This document shows positions 33,302 through 41,483 of a stretch of 64,000 nucleotides of DNA, piece by piece. Below the pieces are notes generated by a model. It was not told the DNA's origin. It made no database searches and saw nothing but the letters and a program-made list of their open reading frames with translations. How positions within the stretch are numbered: position 1 is the stretch's first letter; each line of letters begins with the position of its first letter. The stretch lies in assembly GCA_964627055.1 (NCBI GenBank), contig CAZVGV010000004.1, forward strand, positions 1-64,000, written 5' to 3'. This stretch comes from JBBTQS01 sp964627055 (GTDB lineage: Bacteria; Patescibacteriota; Patescibacteriia; Magasanikbacterales; JBBTQS01). A program made the position numbers and the translations under genes.

Positions 33302-34264
33302 ATGCCACGATTCAGCGCCCTTCTTCAACGACGCATGCTTACGCTAGCAGTAGTGGCGGGGTTTGTGTTTCTTGGTGCAGCACTCTGGTGGATGCGTGTG
33401 CAACCAGAAGCAACCCCGAACACGAGTCAACACGTACGTGTTGCAGCAACTATTTTTCCTATTTACGATGTTGCTCGCACATTAGGAGTGGGAGAAATTG
33501 ATGTGCAGCTCATCGTGCCGCCTGGTGCGAGCCCACATACATTTACATTTACACCACAGGGTGTTGCGGCATTGCAGGGCTCCCAAGTGATTTTTGCGGT
33601 AGGCCAGGGGCTCGACGGATGGATAGCACAAGCGCAACAGTCGATTCCGGGGTCACGCATTGTGTACACGGATCGTAATGTTGTTCTTAGAACCATGGAG
33701 GAACATGATGAAGAGCATGAAGATGAGGATGCACACGGTCATGGTATGTATGATCCGCATTATTACTTGTCAGTGGTGCAGATGCAGCAGGTTGTGCGTA
33801 CGATTGTTGCGACATATAAGGAGTTGAAGCCTGAGAGTAGCGCGATTTTTGAATCGCGTGCTAATGCATATGTCGCAACACTTGCTCAACTCCATGACGA
33901 GTTCACCAAATCTCTTGCTCCATGCAAGGACACAAATATTGTAACGATGCATGATGCCTGGGGATACTTTGCTGATGCGTATCAATTAGTTGTTGCGGGG
34001 ACGTTTGAGCCATCGGCAGGTGAGGAACCCACACCACAGTACTTGGCTGCGCTTCGACGAGCGGTCAAGATTGGGAATGTTCGTGTGCTTTTTGGTGAAC
34101 CGCAGTTGAGTACAGCAGCTCTTGAGACTTTTGCAAAAGACCTGAATGTGTCTGTTGCTCAATTAGATCCAGAGGGTGGACTTCCAGGACGTGAGACCTA
34201 TCTTGCACAGATGCGGTATAATGCGCAGGCTGTAGAACGAGCATGTAACGCCTATGCGCGCTGA
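33302..34264 (+). CDS. znuA: Zinc/manganese ABC transporter substrate-binding protein
   Basis: This 320-aa cluster A-I binding protein has an N-terminal membrane anchor (LAVVAGFVFLGAALWWM) instead of a clear lipobox. RVAATIFPIYDVARTLGVGEIDVQLIVPPGASPHTF holds the first metal histidine. The His/Asp-rich loop EEHDEEHEDEDAHGHG (about residues 134-149) is the flexible zinc-collecting loop of ZnuA proteins. DPHYYLSV, TMHDAWGYFADAY and FGEPQLS follow with the other ligand regions. A TATATAG -10-like box lies some 12 nt before the ATG. The end overlaps znuC by 11 nt. Zinc rather than manganese is favoured by the His-rich loop. Confidence 0.92.
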   Translation: MPRFSALLQRRMLTLAVVAGFVFLGAALWWMRVQPEATPNTSQHVRVAATIFPIYDVARTLGVGEIDVQLIVPPGASPHTFTFTPQGVAALQGSQVIFAVGQGLDGWIAQAQQSIPGSRIVYTDRNVVLRTMEEHDEEHEDEDAHGHGMYDPHYYLSVVQMQQVVRTIVATYKELKPESSAIFESRANAYVATLAQLHDEFTKSLAPCKDTNIVTMHDAWGYFADAYQLVVAGTFEPSAGEEPTPQYLAALRRAVKIGNVRVLFGEPQLSTAALETFAKDLNVSVAQLDPEGGLPGRETYLAQMRYNAQAVERACNAYAR

Positions 34265-34964
34265 AGCAATCATTTCGACTGATGCACTCACCTATACGCA
34301 GGAACAGCGTGTTATTCTGGATGGAATTTCTGTTGCGATTCCTCGGGGGAGCATGACTATGCTTATTGGTCCCAACGGTGCCGGGAAAACAACGTTAGTG
34401 CGATTGTTGCTTGGCCTTCTTACGCCTACATCTGGAACTGTAGAAGTTGCAGGGGCATCGCCGGCTGATGCACGAAGTAAAGTCGGATATGTACCGCAGC
34501 GATTTGCCGTAGACCCAACGGTACCGATCACTGTTGCTGAATTCCTTACCCTTACGTACGATGCTACGTCTGCGGAGATTAAGGGAGCTCTTGCTGAAGT
34601 TGGGCTCGCGTCTGGAGTCGCGCGTGCGCAACTTGCGACGCTTTCCGGGGGACAGTTACAGCGAGTGCTGATTGCGCGTGCTATTCTCGGAAAACCAGAA
34701 ATACTAGTACTCGATGAGCCAGTGAGCAACGTTGATGCGGGTGGAACTCGATCTATCTATGATCATCTTGAGCATCTCAGAGGTACGCACAATATGACGA
34801 TTATCGTCGTGTCTCATGAGCTGGATATTGTGAGTCGGTATGCGTCTTTTGTTATTTGTGTGAACCGTGAACTCTTGTGCACAGGAACGGCACATGAAGT
34901 GCTCAAATCAGAAGCGTTGCACCATATGTACGGCGAGGGTGCGCGTCACTTCCATCACCACTAG
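34254..34964 (+). CDS. znuC: Zinc/manganese ABC transporter ATP-binding protein
   Basis: This 236-aa ABC ATPase has Walker A IGPNGAGKTTLVRLLL at about residue 38, Q-loop GYVPQRFAVDPTVPITV, signature LSGGQLQRVLIARAI, Walker B ILVLDEPVSNVD and the switch histidine in IVVSHELDIV. YVPQRF followed by PITV is typical of the metal-family ATPases. It overlaps znuA by 11 nt and precedes znuB by 3 nt, forming the standard znuA-C-B order. The C-terminal tail is His-rich (GARHFHHH), perhaps coincidental or metal-sensing. Confidence 0.92.
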   Translation: MRAEAIISTDALTYTQEQRVILDGISVAIPRGSMTMLIGPNGAGKTTLVRLLLGLLTPTSGTVEVAGASPADARSKVGYVPQRFAVDPTVPITVAEFLTLTYDATSAEIKGALAEVGLASGVARAQLATLSGGQLQRVLIARAILGKPEILVLDEPVSNVDAGGTRSIYDHLEHLRGTHNMTIIVVSHELDIVSRYASFVICVNRELLCTGTAHEVLKSEALHHMYGEGARHFHHH

Positions 34965-34967
34965 CGT

Positions 34968-35774
34968 ATGGAGCAACTTATTGAATTATTTAGCCTTCCG
35001 TTCATGCAGCGAGCACTTGTCGCAGGCATCGCAACGGCAGTCCCACTTGCGATGCTTGGAGTATTTGTCACTGCAAAAGGAATCGCATTTTTTGGAGACG
35101 GGATTGCTCATGCGTCACTTGCAGGCATTGCCATTGGTCTGTTGCTTGGTGTAAGCCCACTGTGGTGCGCGCTTGCTGTCGCAGTGCTCTTTGCTTGCAC
35201 GCTCGCTGTACTGGAGGAAAAGAGTAAGCTCAAAAGCGACACGACGTTAGCACTTCTTTTTACTGTTGGACTTGCTGTCGGTATTGTGTTGCTTTCACTC
35301 AAGCGAGGATTCCAGCCGGATATCATGAGTTATCTGTTTGGAAATATTTTGACAATTGGAAGTACTGATTTGGCGTTTATTGTTCCATTCTCTGGTGTGT
35401 GTGCTGTGCTACTTCTTGTATTGCAGCGTCGTATGATGCTCTTGGTGCTCAGTAGAGAAATGGCGTGGCTCTCAGGAATCCCGGTCGTAGCGACGCATGC
35501 GTTGCTGTATACGCTTTTGGCTATTACGGTCGTTGTTGCAGTGAAACTCCTGGGTGTCGTATTGGTGAGCGCACTCCTTGTCATTCCTGTTATTGCTGCA
35601 CGACAATGGGCGAGGTCTCTCCAGTCGCTGTTTGCATTAAGTATTTTGTTTGCGGAGCTCACAGTGGTTGGTGGTCTGGTACTTTCGTATGTATTAGATC
35701 TTCCGTCTGGCGCAGTGATTGTACTCACAGGCGCATTTCTTGCTGCTGTGGCAGCAGCAGTACGTTCACGGTAA
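34968..35774 (+). CDS. znuB: Zinc/manganese ABC transporter permease
   Basis: This 268-aa permease of the ABC-3 family has about eight membrane helices. Family features include MQRALVAGIATAVPLAMLGVFVTAKGIAFFGDGIAHASLAG near the N-terminus, FGNILTIGSTDL, MAWLSGIPVVATHALLYTLLAITVVVAVKLLGVVLVSALLVIP, and a final LPSGAVIVLTGAFL helix. It forms the membrane channel for ZnuA-delivered zinc powered by ZnuC. It is 3 nt from znuC and 4 nt from the cls-like gene, so the operon may continue into the latter. Confidence 0.92.
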   Translation: MEQLIELFSLPFMQRALVAGIATAVPLAMLGVFVTAKGIAFFGDGIAHASLAGIAIGLLLGVSPLWCALAVAVLFACTLAVLEEKSKLKSDTTLALLFTVGLAVGIVLLSLKRGFQPDIMSYLFGNILTIGSTDLAFIVPFSGVCAVLLLVLQRRMMLLVLSREMAWLSGIPVVATHALLYTLLAITVVVAVKLLGVVLVSALLVIPVIAARQWARSLQSLFALSILFAELTVVGGLVLSYVLDLPSGAVIVLTGAFLAAVAAAVRSR

Positions 35775-35778
35775 TACC

Positions 35779-36873
35779 ATGCAGTGGCAATTTTATACAC
35801 GAACTGGTGATGCATGGGAGGCAATGCGAGCTGCGCTTACGCAAGCGCACGATTCGATTTACCTCGAGTCATATATTTTCTTGGATGATGATGTGGGGCG
35901 TGCGTTCGTAGATATTCTGGTACGCAAGGCGCAGCAAGGTGTGGATGTGCGGCTTATTTTGGACGGACTCGGTAGTTTTTGGTTTAGCGTACATTCAATT
36001 CAACGCCTACGCGCTGCCGGTGCACGCGTGGTGTCATTTCAGTCTCTCGCGTATCGAAGATTTTTTAAGAGTCTTCGTCGACTCAACAATCGCAACCACA
36101 GGAAAATTCTGATTGTAGACAAGCGCGTTGGGTTCATTGGTGGCGTCAATGTTCGCAAGGAATATCGAGAGTGGCTCGATTTGCATTTGCGACTCGAAGG
36201 ATCTGAGCTCATTGAGCCCATGGTCCGCTCATTTGGACAGACATGGGTTATCGGCGGAGGTGAGCGTCGTGGTGTGCGACATCTTCTTCGTGGATCAAGT
36301 GTTCAGTGGCGACGTCGTGTGCAGCATTTGCGGTATGTATTCGATCATCCGTATCGACGATTCCGCGAGAATAGCCAGGTGCGACGAGAATATATTGCTG
36401 CATGCCGACGCGCAAAGCAGTCGATTACTATCGCAACACCGTATTTCCTTCCGGACAAGAAATTACTCGCAGCATTTGCAGCGGCGATGGAGCGTGGCAT
36501 TCATCTTCGAATTCTTGTGCCAGGGCAAATTGATGTCGCCATTCTTCATGAGGCGATGGGGCGAACAATTCGAAAAGTTCATGAGCTGGGAGCTTCGGTA
36601 TATCTATTGCCGACAATGATGCATGGCAAGGCATTGGTGATGGATGCAACATACGGCATGATCGGCAGTAGCAATATTGATCCGAGAAGTTTCTTTTCTA
36701 ATCACGAAGCAAATATCACCTTCACCAAGCCAGAGATGGTGAAGGATTTGATCAAAATTTTAGAAAAATGGCGCCACGTAGCTGCGCCATTTCGTCCGTC
36801 GAGGGATTTCAAATCAACGCTTGCACAATGGGTGCTAGGTCTTGTCGGAAGACTGCTTACGCCGTTGCTGTAA
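35779..36873 (+). CDS. Phospholipase D/cardiolipin synthase family protein
   Basis: This 364-aa protein has two HKD motifs: NHRKILIVDKRVGFIGGVN in the first half and HGKALVMDATYGMIGSSNID in the second. Both hold the catalytic His and Lys of the PLD superfamily. The order and length, without N-terminal membrane helices, resemble ClsB-type cardiolipin synthases, which condense phosphatidylglycerol or related lipids. The ATG at 35779 follows the znuB stop by 4 nt; the upstream part of the frame overlaps znuB and is discarded. The C-terminus overlaps the convergent tsaE by 17 nt. Lipid substrates are unknown. Confidence 0.87.
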   Translation: MQWQFYTRTGDAWEAMRAALTQAHDSIYLESYIFLDDDVGRAFVDILVRKAQQGVDVRLILDGLGSFWFSVHSIQRLRAAGARVVSFQSLAYRRFFKSLRRLNNRNHRKILIVDKRVGFIGGVNVRKEYREWLDLHLRLEGSELIEPMVRSFGQTWVIGGGERRGVRHLLRGSSVQWRRRVQHLRYVFDHPYRRFRENSQVRREYIAACRRAKQSITIATPYFLPDKKLLAAFAAAMERGIHLRILVPGQIDVAILHEAMGRTIRKVHELGASVYLLPTMMHGKALVMDATYGMIGSSNIDPRSFFSNHEANITFTKPEMVKDLIKILEKWRHVAAPFRPSRDFKSTLAQWVLGLVGRLLTPLL

Positions 36874-37309
36874 CTGCCTGAATTGTTCGAGTTTCACCGG
36901 TGCCAGATACGGTGAACCAGTGGGCAGTACGCGCCCGATGCCATGCGTCTGGGAATCGTTCTGGCCATTCCACAATACAAACAGTGGATGGCTCGCCCAT
37001 GTAGGTATTCACACCAATTTCAGCAAGTTCTTCGACCCGTTCCATGCGGTACGTATCCATGTGCATGAGCGTTGAGATGTGCGGGTGATTCGTCGTGTAC
37101 ACATTCATGAGTGTGAACGTCGGGGAGGTGATGGTCTCTCGAACACCCAACGCAGCAGCGATTGCTTTTGCAAGCGTTGTTTTGCCAGCGCCAAGCTCAC
37201 CAGAAAGAAGTACAGCATCACCACCATGGAGAGCGGCGACAATTTCCTGTGCGATAGCACCCACGTCAGACATGGTAAATGTGCGGGGTGTTACAAATGG
37301 CGTGCTCAT
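36857..37309 (-). CDS. tsaE: tRNA threonylcarbamoyladenosine biosynthesis ATPase TsaE
   Basis: TsaE is the ATPase needed with TsaD and TsaB to make t6A37 in tRNA. The 150-aa protein has the P-loop LLSGELGAGKTTLAKAIA, TSPTFTLMNVYTT with the conserved Ser/Thr-Pro-Thr, HMDTYRMERVEEL, and CIVEWPERFP with the Walker B-like region. The ATG at 37309 is chosen; the longer frame to 37402 runs back inside folD. It overlaps the folD stop by 4 nt (ATGA junction), so the two are co-translated. It is convergent with the cls-like gene. Confidence 0.9.
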   Translation of the reverse strand: MSTPFVTPRTFTMSDVGAIAQEIVAALHGGDAVLLSGELGAGKTTLAKAIAAALGVRETITSPTFTLMNVYTTNHPHISTLMHMDTYRMERVEELAEIGVNTYMGEPSTVCIVEWPERFPDAWHRARTAHWFTVSGTGETRTIQAVTATA

Positions 37310-38145
37310 ACGGATGTCTGTATACGTGCGAGATGAACTACGGTGTGCAAAAGCATTGCAACCGTCATTGGTCCAACACCACCGGGAACAGGAGTGCACC
37401 ACGCTGCTCGCGCAGCGGCATCAGGGTGTATGTCACCCACGACTGCTCCATCGAGTGTGCTAATGCCGACATCAATGAGAATTGAGCCTGGTTTTACAGC
37501 AGCTGGGGTGACACCATGTGGAACACCAATAGCAGTAACCAGCACATCTGCATCTGCGCAGAGTTGTTGCCAGCCATCGGTCTGTTGTGTTGCCCATTGT
37601 ACGTGCAGGCCTCGTCGAGAGAGTGCTGCTCCCAACGGTCGCATGAACACGTCACTCTTGCCTAACACCACGGCTTTTTTGTCCGTGAGTTTTTCTTTCG
37701 TAGCCTCCAACAACGCGGTAATTGCATGGATGAGTACAGGCTCAACATACGGCGGTGCATCAGCCATGAACCGTTCAATATTGTCCGGGTGGAATCCATC
37801 AACATCTTTTCGTGGATCAATCGCGCGGATAACGGCGTCAGTATCGAGCCCGGGTGGCAATGGGAGTTGTACGAGGATCGCATGCACATCAGTACGCGTG
37901 TTGAGTTGCATGATTGTTGCACGCACCTGTTCTGTTGTTGCTTCCTGGGGGAGCGTGATTTTCTCGAAGGCAATGCCAACCATCTTGCAACGACGTTCCT
38001 TCATGCTTACGTACAGCCGTGACGCAGGGTTGTTACCAACCAACACCGCAGCGATGCGTGGCACAACTGCAAGACTACGAACGTCAGTTCGCAGTCGGGT
38101 CAAGACGTGTTTGCCTAGAATTGTGCCACTCAGGAGTTGGGTCAT
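37306..38145 (-). CDS. folD: Bifunctional methylenetetrahydrofolate dehydrogenase/cyclohydrolase
   Basis: FolD oxidises 5,10-methylene-THF to methenyl-THF and hydrolyses it to 10-formyl-THF. The 279-aa protein has AAVLVGNNPASRLYVSMKERRC with the catalytic Tyr and Lys, ILVQLPLPPGLD, KDVDGFHPDN, VLGKSDVFMRPL in the NADP site and TPVPGGVGPMTVAMLL. Two positions differ from the common consensus: GRSxxVGxP is GKSDVFMRP here, and YVxxK is YVSMK, which still has the lysine. It lies 3 nt downstream of glyA on the same strand, giving a glyA-folD-tsaE one-carbon operon. Confidence 0.9.
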   Translation of the reverse strand: MTQLLSGTILGKHVLTRLRTDVRSLAVVPRIAAVLVGNNPASRLYVSMKERRCKMVGIAFEKITLPQEATTEQVRATIMQLNTRTDVHAILVQLPLPPGLDTDAVIRAIDPRKDVDGFHPDNIERFMADAPPYVEPVLIHAITALLEATKEKLTDKKAVVLGKSDVFMRPLGAALSRRGLHVQWATQQTDGWQQLCADADVLVTAIGVPHGVTPAAVKPGSILIDVGISTLDGAVVGDIHPDAAARAAWCTPVPGGVGPMTVAMLLHTVVHLARIQTSV

Positions 38146-38148
38146 GTG

Positions 38149-39426
38149 CTAGATGTTCAAAGGGAATCGAGCGCACAGTGTGCGTACTTCGGCATGAAGT
38201 GCGGCGAGCTTTGTCGCGTCGGTGCGATGGGTGATCGCGGTCTTGATCCATGTCGCGATCTGCGCCATCTCGGTTTCGCGCAAGCCACGGGTGGTGATTG
38301 CGGGTGTTCCCAAGCGGATACCAGATGGATCAAATGGACTGCGTGGTTCAAACGGTACGGTGTTCTTGTTTACGGTAATTCCAATCGCAGAAAGTGCGTC
38401 TGAGCCTTCCTTGCCACTGATCTGCATATTCGAGAGATCAACGACCATGAGGTGGTTGTCAGTGCCACCGGTAACAAGGTTGAAGCCTTCGGCAGTGAGT
38501 GCGGTAGCAAGTGCTTGTGCATTCTTCACAATTTGCTTGCCGTACTCACGGAACTCTGGCGTTGCTGCCTCCTTGAGCGCAACAGCAATCGCTGCAGTCT
38601 GGTGGTTGTGCGGACCACCTTGTAGACCAGGGATAATGGCACGGTCGATCAATGTCGGCAAGTTTTCACGTGTCTTGGGAACCTTCTTGAGAGGTTCTGA
38701 TGGATTGCCGTTACACAGAATCATTGCCCCACGTGGGCCTCGTAGTGTCTTGTGTGTAGTGGTCATAACCACGTCAGCAATCCCAATAGGGGAAGGGTGT
38801 ACTCCAGCCACAACAAGTCCTGCAATATGCGAGATGTCAGCAACAAGCCATGCGCCTACGCGATCAGCAATCGCGCGCAGTCGTGCCCAATCAATGATGC
38901 GTGGGTAAGCGGTTGCGCCAGACATAATGAGCTTCGGTTGTTCCTTCACGGCCATTTCTTCCATCGCATCATAATCAATGACACCATCAGGGCGAGTGCG
39001 ATAGGTCACACTGCGATAGTATATGCCAGAGAAGTTCACTTTGAGTCCGTGCGTCATGTGTCCACCAAACGCCAACTCCAAACCCATCACCGTGTCATCA
39101 GGTTCCACGAGCGCAAAATAAATCGCGTGATTAGCTGGCGAGCCAGAATATGGCTGCACATTTGCATGAGAGCAGCCGAAGAGTGCCTTCGCACGTTCGC
39201 GAGCAATATTTTCGATCTGATCCACATTCTCACAGCCACCGTAGTAGCGCATGCCAGGATAGCCTTCGGAGTATTTGTCCGTGAGTCGAGTTCCAAGTGC
39301 CGCAAGAACAGCAGATGATGTATGGTTCTCACTCGGAATCATTTCGAGGCCCTCGGTCTGACGAGACGCTTCGCGCTCGATGAGTCCGGCAATCTCCGGG
39401 TCAAAGGTGGCCAAGTTGGTTGGCAT
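38149..39426 (-). CDS. glyA: Serine hydroxymethyltransferase
   Basis: This PLP enzyme converts serine and THF to glycine and 5,10-methylene-THF, the substrate of FolD encoded next door. The 425-aa protein shows IPSENHTSSAVLAALG, KYSEGYPGMRYYGGCENVD, YSGSPANHAIY, ADISHIAGLVVAG, and VVMTTTHKTLRGPRGAMI containing the PLP lysine. GTPAITTRGL is near the C-terminus. All active-site blocks are present and the length is standard. The ATG at 39426 is used. The minus-strand terminator at 39482-39521 separates it from the next gene upstream. Confidence 0.95.
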   Translation of the reverse strand: MPTNLATFDPEIAGLIEREASRQTEGLEMIPSENHTSSAVLAALGTRLTDKYSEGYPGMRYYGGCENVDQIENIARERAKALFGCSHANVQPYSGSPANHAIYFALVEPDDTVMGLELAFGGHMTHGLKVNFSGIYYRSVTYRTRPDGVIDYDAMEEMAVKEQPKLIMSGATAYPRIIDWARLRAIADRVGAWLVADISHIAGLVVAGVHPSPIGIADVVMTTTHKTLRGPRGAMILCNGNPSEPLKKVPKTRENLPTLIDRAIIPGLQGGPHNHQTAAIAVALKEAATPEFREYGKQIVKNAQALATALTAEGFNLVTGGTDNHLMVVDLSNMQISGKEGSDALSAIGITVNKNTVPFEPRSPFDPSGIRLGTPAITTRGLRETEMAQIATWIKTAITHRTDATKLAALHAEVRTLCARFPLNI

Positions 39427-39481
39427 AAGCGCGTGTGGATTAGGAATAAAAGTACCTCACTACAATACCAAAAGGGTCCAT

Positions 39482-39521
39482 AAAAACCAAGAAGCCGCCC
39501 GGCAGTTGTGCGTGCGGCTTC
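39482..39521 (-). terminator. Rho-independent terminator
   Basis: The stem GAAGCCGC (39491-39498) pairs with GCGGCTTC (39514-39521). On the minus strand TTGGTTTTT follows. It ends the 143-aa ORF, ahead of glyA. Confidence 0.85.
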
Positions 39522-39547
39522 CGTCTATAGGATGTTGTAATCGGTCG

Positions 39548-39979
39548 CTACCGCCAAATCTCCGTGTTGCGGGAGGTGAGTAGGTCCATGTCTGTCCGAG
39601 ATCCGTACCAAAACATCAAGACGGTGAACAGGTGCACCCCATCTTCGTTCAGTCGAAGTTCTGCACCGTCCAACAGGAATGAGAGTTCGCGCAGGCGCGC
39701 GAGGCAAGCATCGACCTCATTCGTGTAGCCTTGCAGATTTGCGTGGAGTGACTCGACGGTGAGTGGTTTGCCGTCAAGACAGGCTTGCCGGATGCGCCTG
39801 ATCACCACTACGTCCTTCAGCATGAGCCGTCTCGTGATCATGCGGCCGACGTCGCTGAAGGGCTGGTAGAACTCACCGATCATGCGTGCGTAAGACCGAG
39901 TAGCACGCCGGTAGTAGATGAATCCACTCCCCAAACACAGACACAAGCAAATGAGAACATAGTTCATCATGTGCTCCAC
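39548..39979 (-). CDS. Hypothetical membrane-anchored protein, 143 aa
   Basis: This 143-aa protein has one N-terminal membrane helix (YVLICLCLCLGSGFIYY, about residues 7-23) and a soluble part. In that part MLKDVVVIRRIRQACLDGKPLTVESLHANLQGYTNEVDACLARLRELSFL looks like a winged-helix of the replication-restart or PadR type, followed by LRLNEDGVHLFTVLMFW. That is a suggestion from pattern only. A GTG start at 39979 is fixed by AAAGGAGG 6 nt upstream. The promoter at 40017-40045 and the terminator at 39482-39521 make it monocistronic, as for four other genes of little or no known function in region 1. Confidence 0.6.
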   Translation of the reverse strand: MEHMMNYVLICLCLCLGSGFIYYRRATRSYARMIGEFYQPFSDVGRMITRRLMLKDVVVIRRIRQACLDGKPLTVESLHANLQGYTNEVDACLARLRELSFLLDGAELRLNEDGVHLFTVLMFWYGSRTDMDLLTSRNTEIWR

Positions 39980-40016
39980 AGAACCTCCTTTGCACGACTG
40001 ATGCGTGTTGGTGCGC

Positions 40017-40045
40017 AGGCTAGCAGAAATATGCTATTTTGTCAA
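40017..40045 (-). promoter_or_regulatory. Promoter of the 143-aa ORF
   Basis: On the minus strand, TTGACA (40040-40045), a 17-nt spacer and TAGCCT (40017-40022). Its -35 box overlaps that of the divergent murC promoter. Confidence 0.6.
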
Positions 40046-40066
40046 GACTGGAACTTCTGCTAGAGT
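40039..40066 (+). promoter_or_regulatory. Putative murC promoter
   Basis: TTGTCA (40039-40044), a 16-nt spacer and TAGAGT (40061-40066) end 6 nt before the murC ATG at 40073, so the transcript would have almost no leader. Confidence 0.4.
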
Positions 40067-40072
40067 AGGAAT

Positions 40073-41482
40073 ATGAAAACACCAACATCCATCAGCTCGC
40101 TCACTCGCGTCCATTGCATCGGCATTGGCGGCATTGGCGTTTCGGCAGCAGCGAAATATCTTCATGAGTTGGGTGTGCATGTAAGTGGGTCAGATGCGGC
40201 AGTGGACTCGGACATTATTGCGGAAGTGCGTGCGCTAGGGATTGCTGTGTTCAAGGGCGAAGATGCTGCAAGTGTACCAACAGACGCAAGCCTTGTGGTG
40301 TATTCGCCAGCGGTGCAGGCGACCCATGCAGAACGCAAGCGAGCAACAGAACTTGGCATTCCACAGATGAGCTATCCCGAGTTCCTTGCACTGTTGTCGC
40401 AAAAGAAATATACGATTGCGGTCACCGGAACCCATGGCAAGTCCACCACCACCGCACTGATTGGGAGTATTCTCAAGAGCGCAGGGTTTGACCCAACGGT
40501 AATCGTAGGGTCGAGGTGTCCCATGTTTAGTCACGGCAATCTCAACTTTGGATCGAGCAATATTTTTGTAGTCGAGGCGTGCGAGTATCAGGGGAACATG
40601 CGTCTACTTCATCCAAACATTGCGGTCGTGACCAATATCGAGTGGGATCACCCCGATTACTACAAGGACGCGGATGCGGTGTACAAAACAATGCAAGAGT
40701 TCGTGAGTGGTTTGCCAACGGATGGTGTGCTTATCAAGAACTACGATGATCGACTTGTACGCGGTAAGTTGCATTTCGGTGGGAAGACAGTGACGGTTGG
40801 GCTTGCCGAGGGTGCGGATCTCGCAGCAACTGATGTGCTTACACATAGTGGTGCGTCATACTTCACAGTTGCGGTACCATCGCGATCCAAGTTTTCGGAC
40901 GAACGGTTCAGCCTGCGTGTGCCAGGACGGTTTAATATCAGTAACGCGCTCGCAGCGATTGCAGTCGCGCTAGAGATGCATGTACCTGTAGATCGGATTC
41001 AATCGACACTCGCGGAATTCCGTGGTATTTGGCGTCGGTTCGAAGTCGTAGGTTCGTGGCGTGGTGCAACAGTCATTTCGGACTACGCACACCATCCAAC
41101 TGCAGTGCGCGCGACAATTCAAGCGGCACGTGAGTGGTACCCAGGTCAGCGTATTATCGCGGTGTATCAACCTCATCAGCACGCACGAACTAAGGAGTTA
41201 TTTGCAGATTTTGTTGATGCATTCCACGGCGCGGATATCACACTCATGGCAGATATTTATGATGTGAAGGGGCGCGAGGAAGATGTGCACCAGGATGTTT
41301 CAAGCGATATGCTTGTCGCAGCAATCCAAAAGAGCAATACACAGGACGCTGTGCACGCAACTGGAGATCTTCGTCACACGCAATCCCGCTTGCGTGAAGT
41401 GGTGCAGAAGGATGATGTTATTCTCGTCATGGGCGCAGGAGACATTGACATGATGGCACGATCACTCGTGTCCAAAACGTAA
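40073..41482 (+). CDS. murC: UDP-N-acetylmuramate-L-alanine ligase
   Basis: This ligase attaches the first amino acid to UDP-MurNAc with ATP. The 469-aa protein has the full three-domain Mur architecture: HCIGIGGIGVSAAAKYL at the UDP-binding N-terminus, P-loop VTGTHGKSTTTALIG at about residue 117, VVEACEYQGN, NIEWDHPDYY, GRFNISNALAA and ISDYAHHPTAV, then YQPHQHART. Unlike murE and murF in this window, the N-terminal domain is complete. murB follows 1 nt later. The start at 40073 is only 6 nt from the predicted -10 box. Confidence 0.95.
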   Translation: MKTPTSISSLTRVHCIGIGGIGVSAAAKYLHELGVHVSGSDAAVDSDIIAEVRALGIAVFKGEDAASVPTDASLVVYSPAVQATHAERKRATELGIPQMSYPEFLALLSQKKYTIAVTGTHGKSTTTALIGSILKSAGFDPTVIVGSRCPMFSHGNLNFGSSNIFVVEACEYQGNMRLLHPNIAVVTNIEWDHPDYYKDADAVYKTMQEFVSGLPTDGVLIKNYDDRLVRGKLHFGGKTVTVGLAEGADLAATDVLTHSGASYFTVAVPSRSKFSDERFSLRVPGRFNISNALAAIAVALEMHVPVDRIQSTLAEFRGIWRRFEVVGSWRGATVISDYAHHPTAVRATIQAAREWYPGQRIIAVYQPHQHARTKELFADFVDAFHGADITLMADIYDVKGREEDVHQDVSSDMLVAAIQKSNTQDAVHATGDLRHTQSRLREVVQKDDVILVMGAGDIDMMARSLVSKT

Positions 41483-41483
41483 T

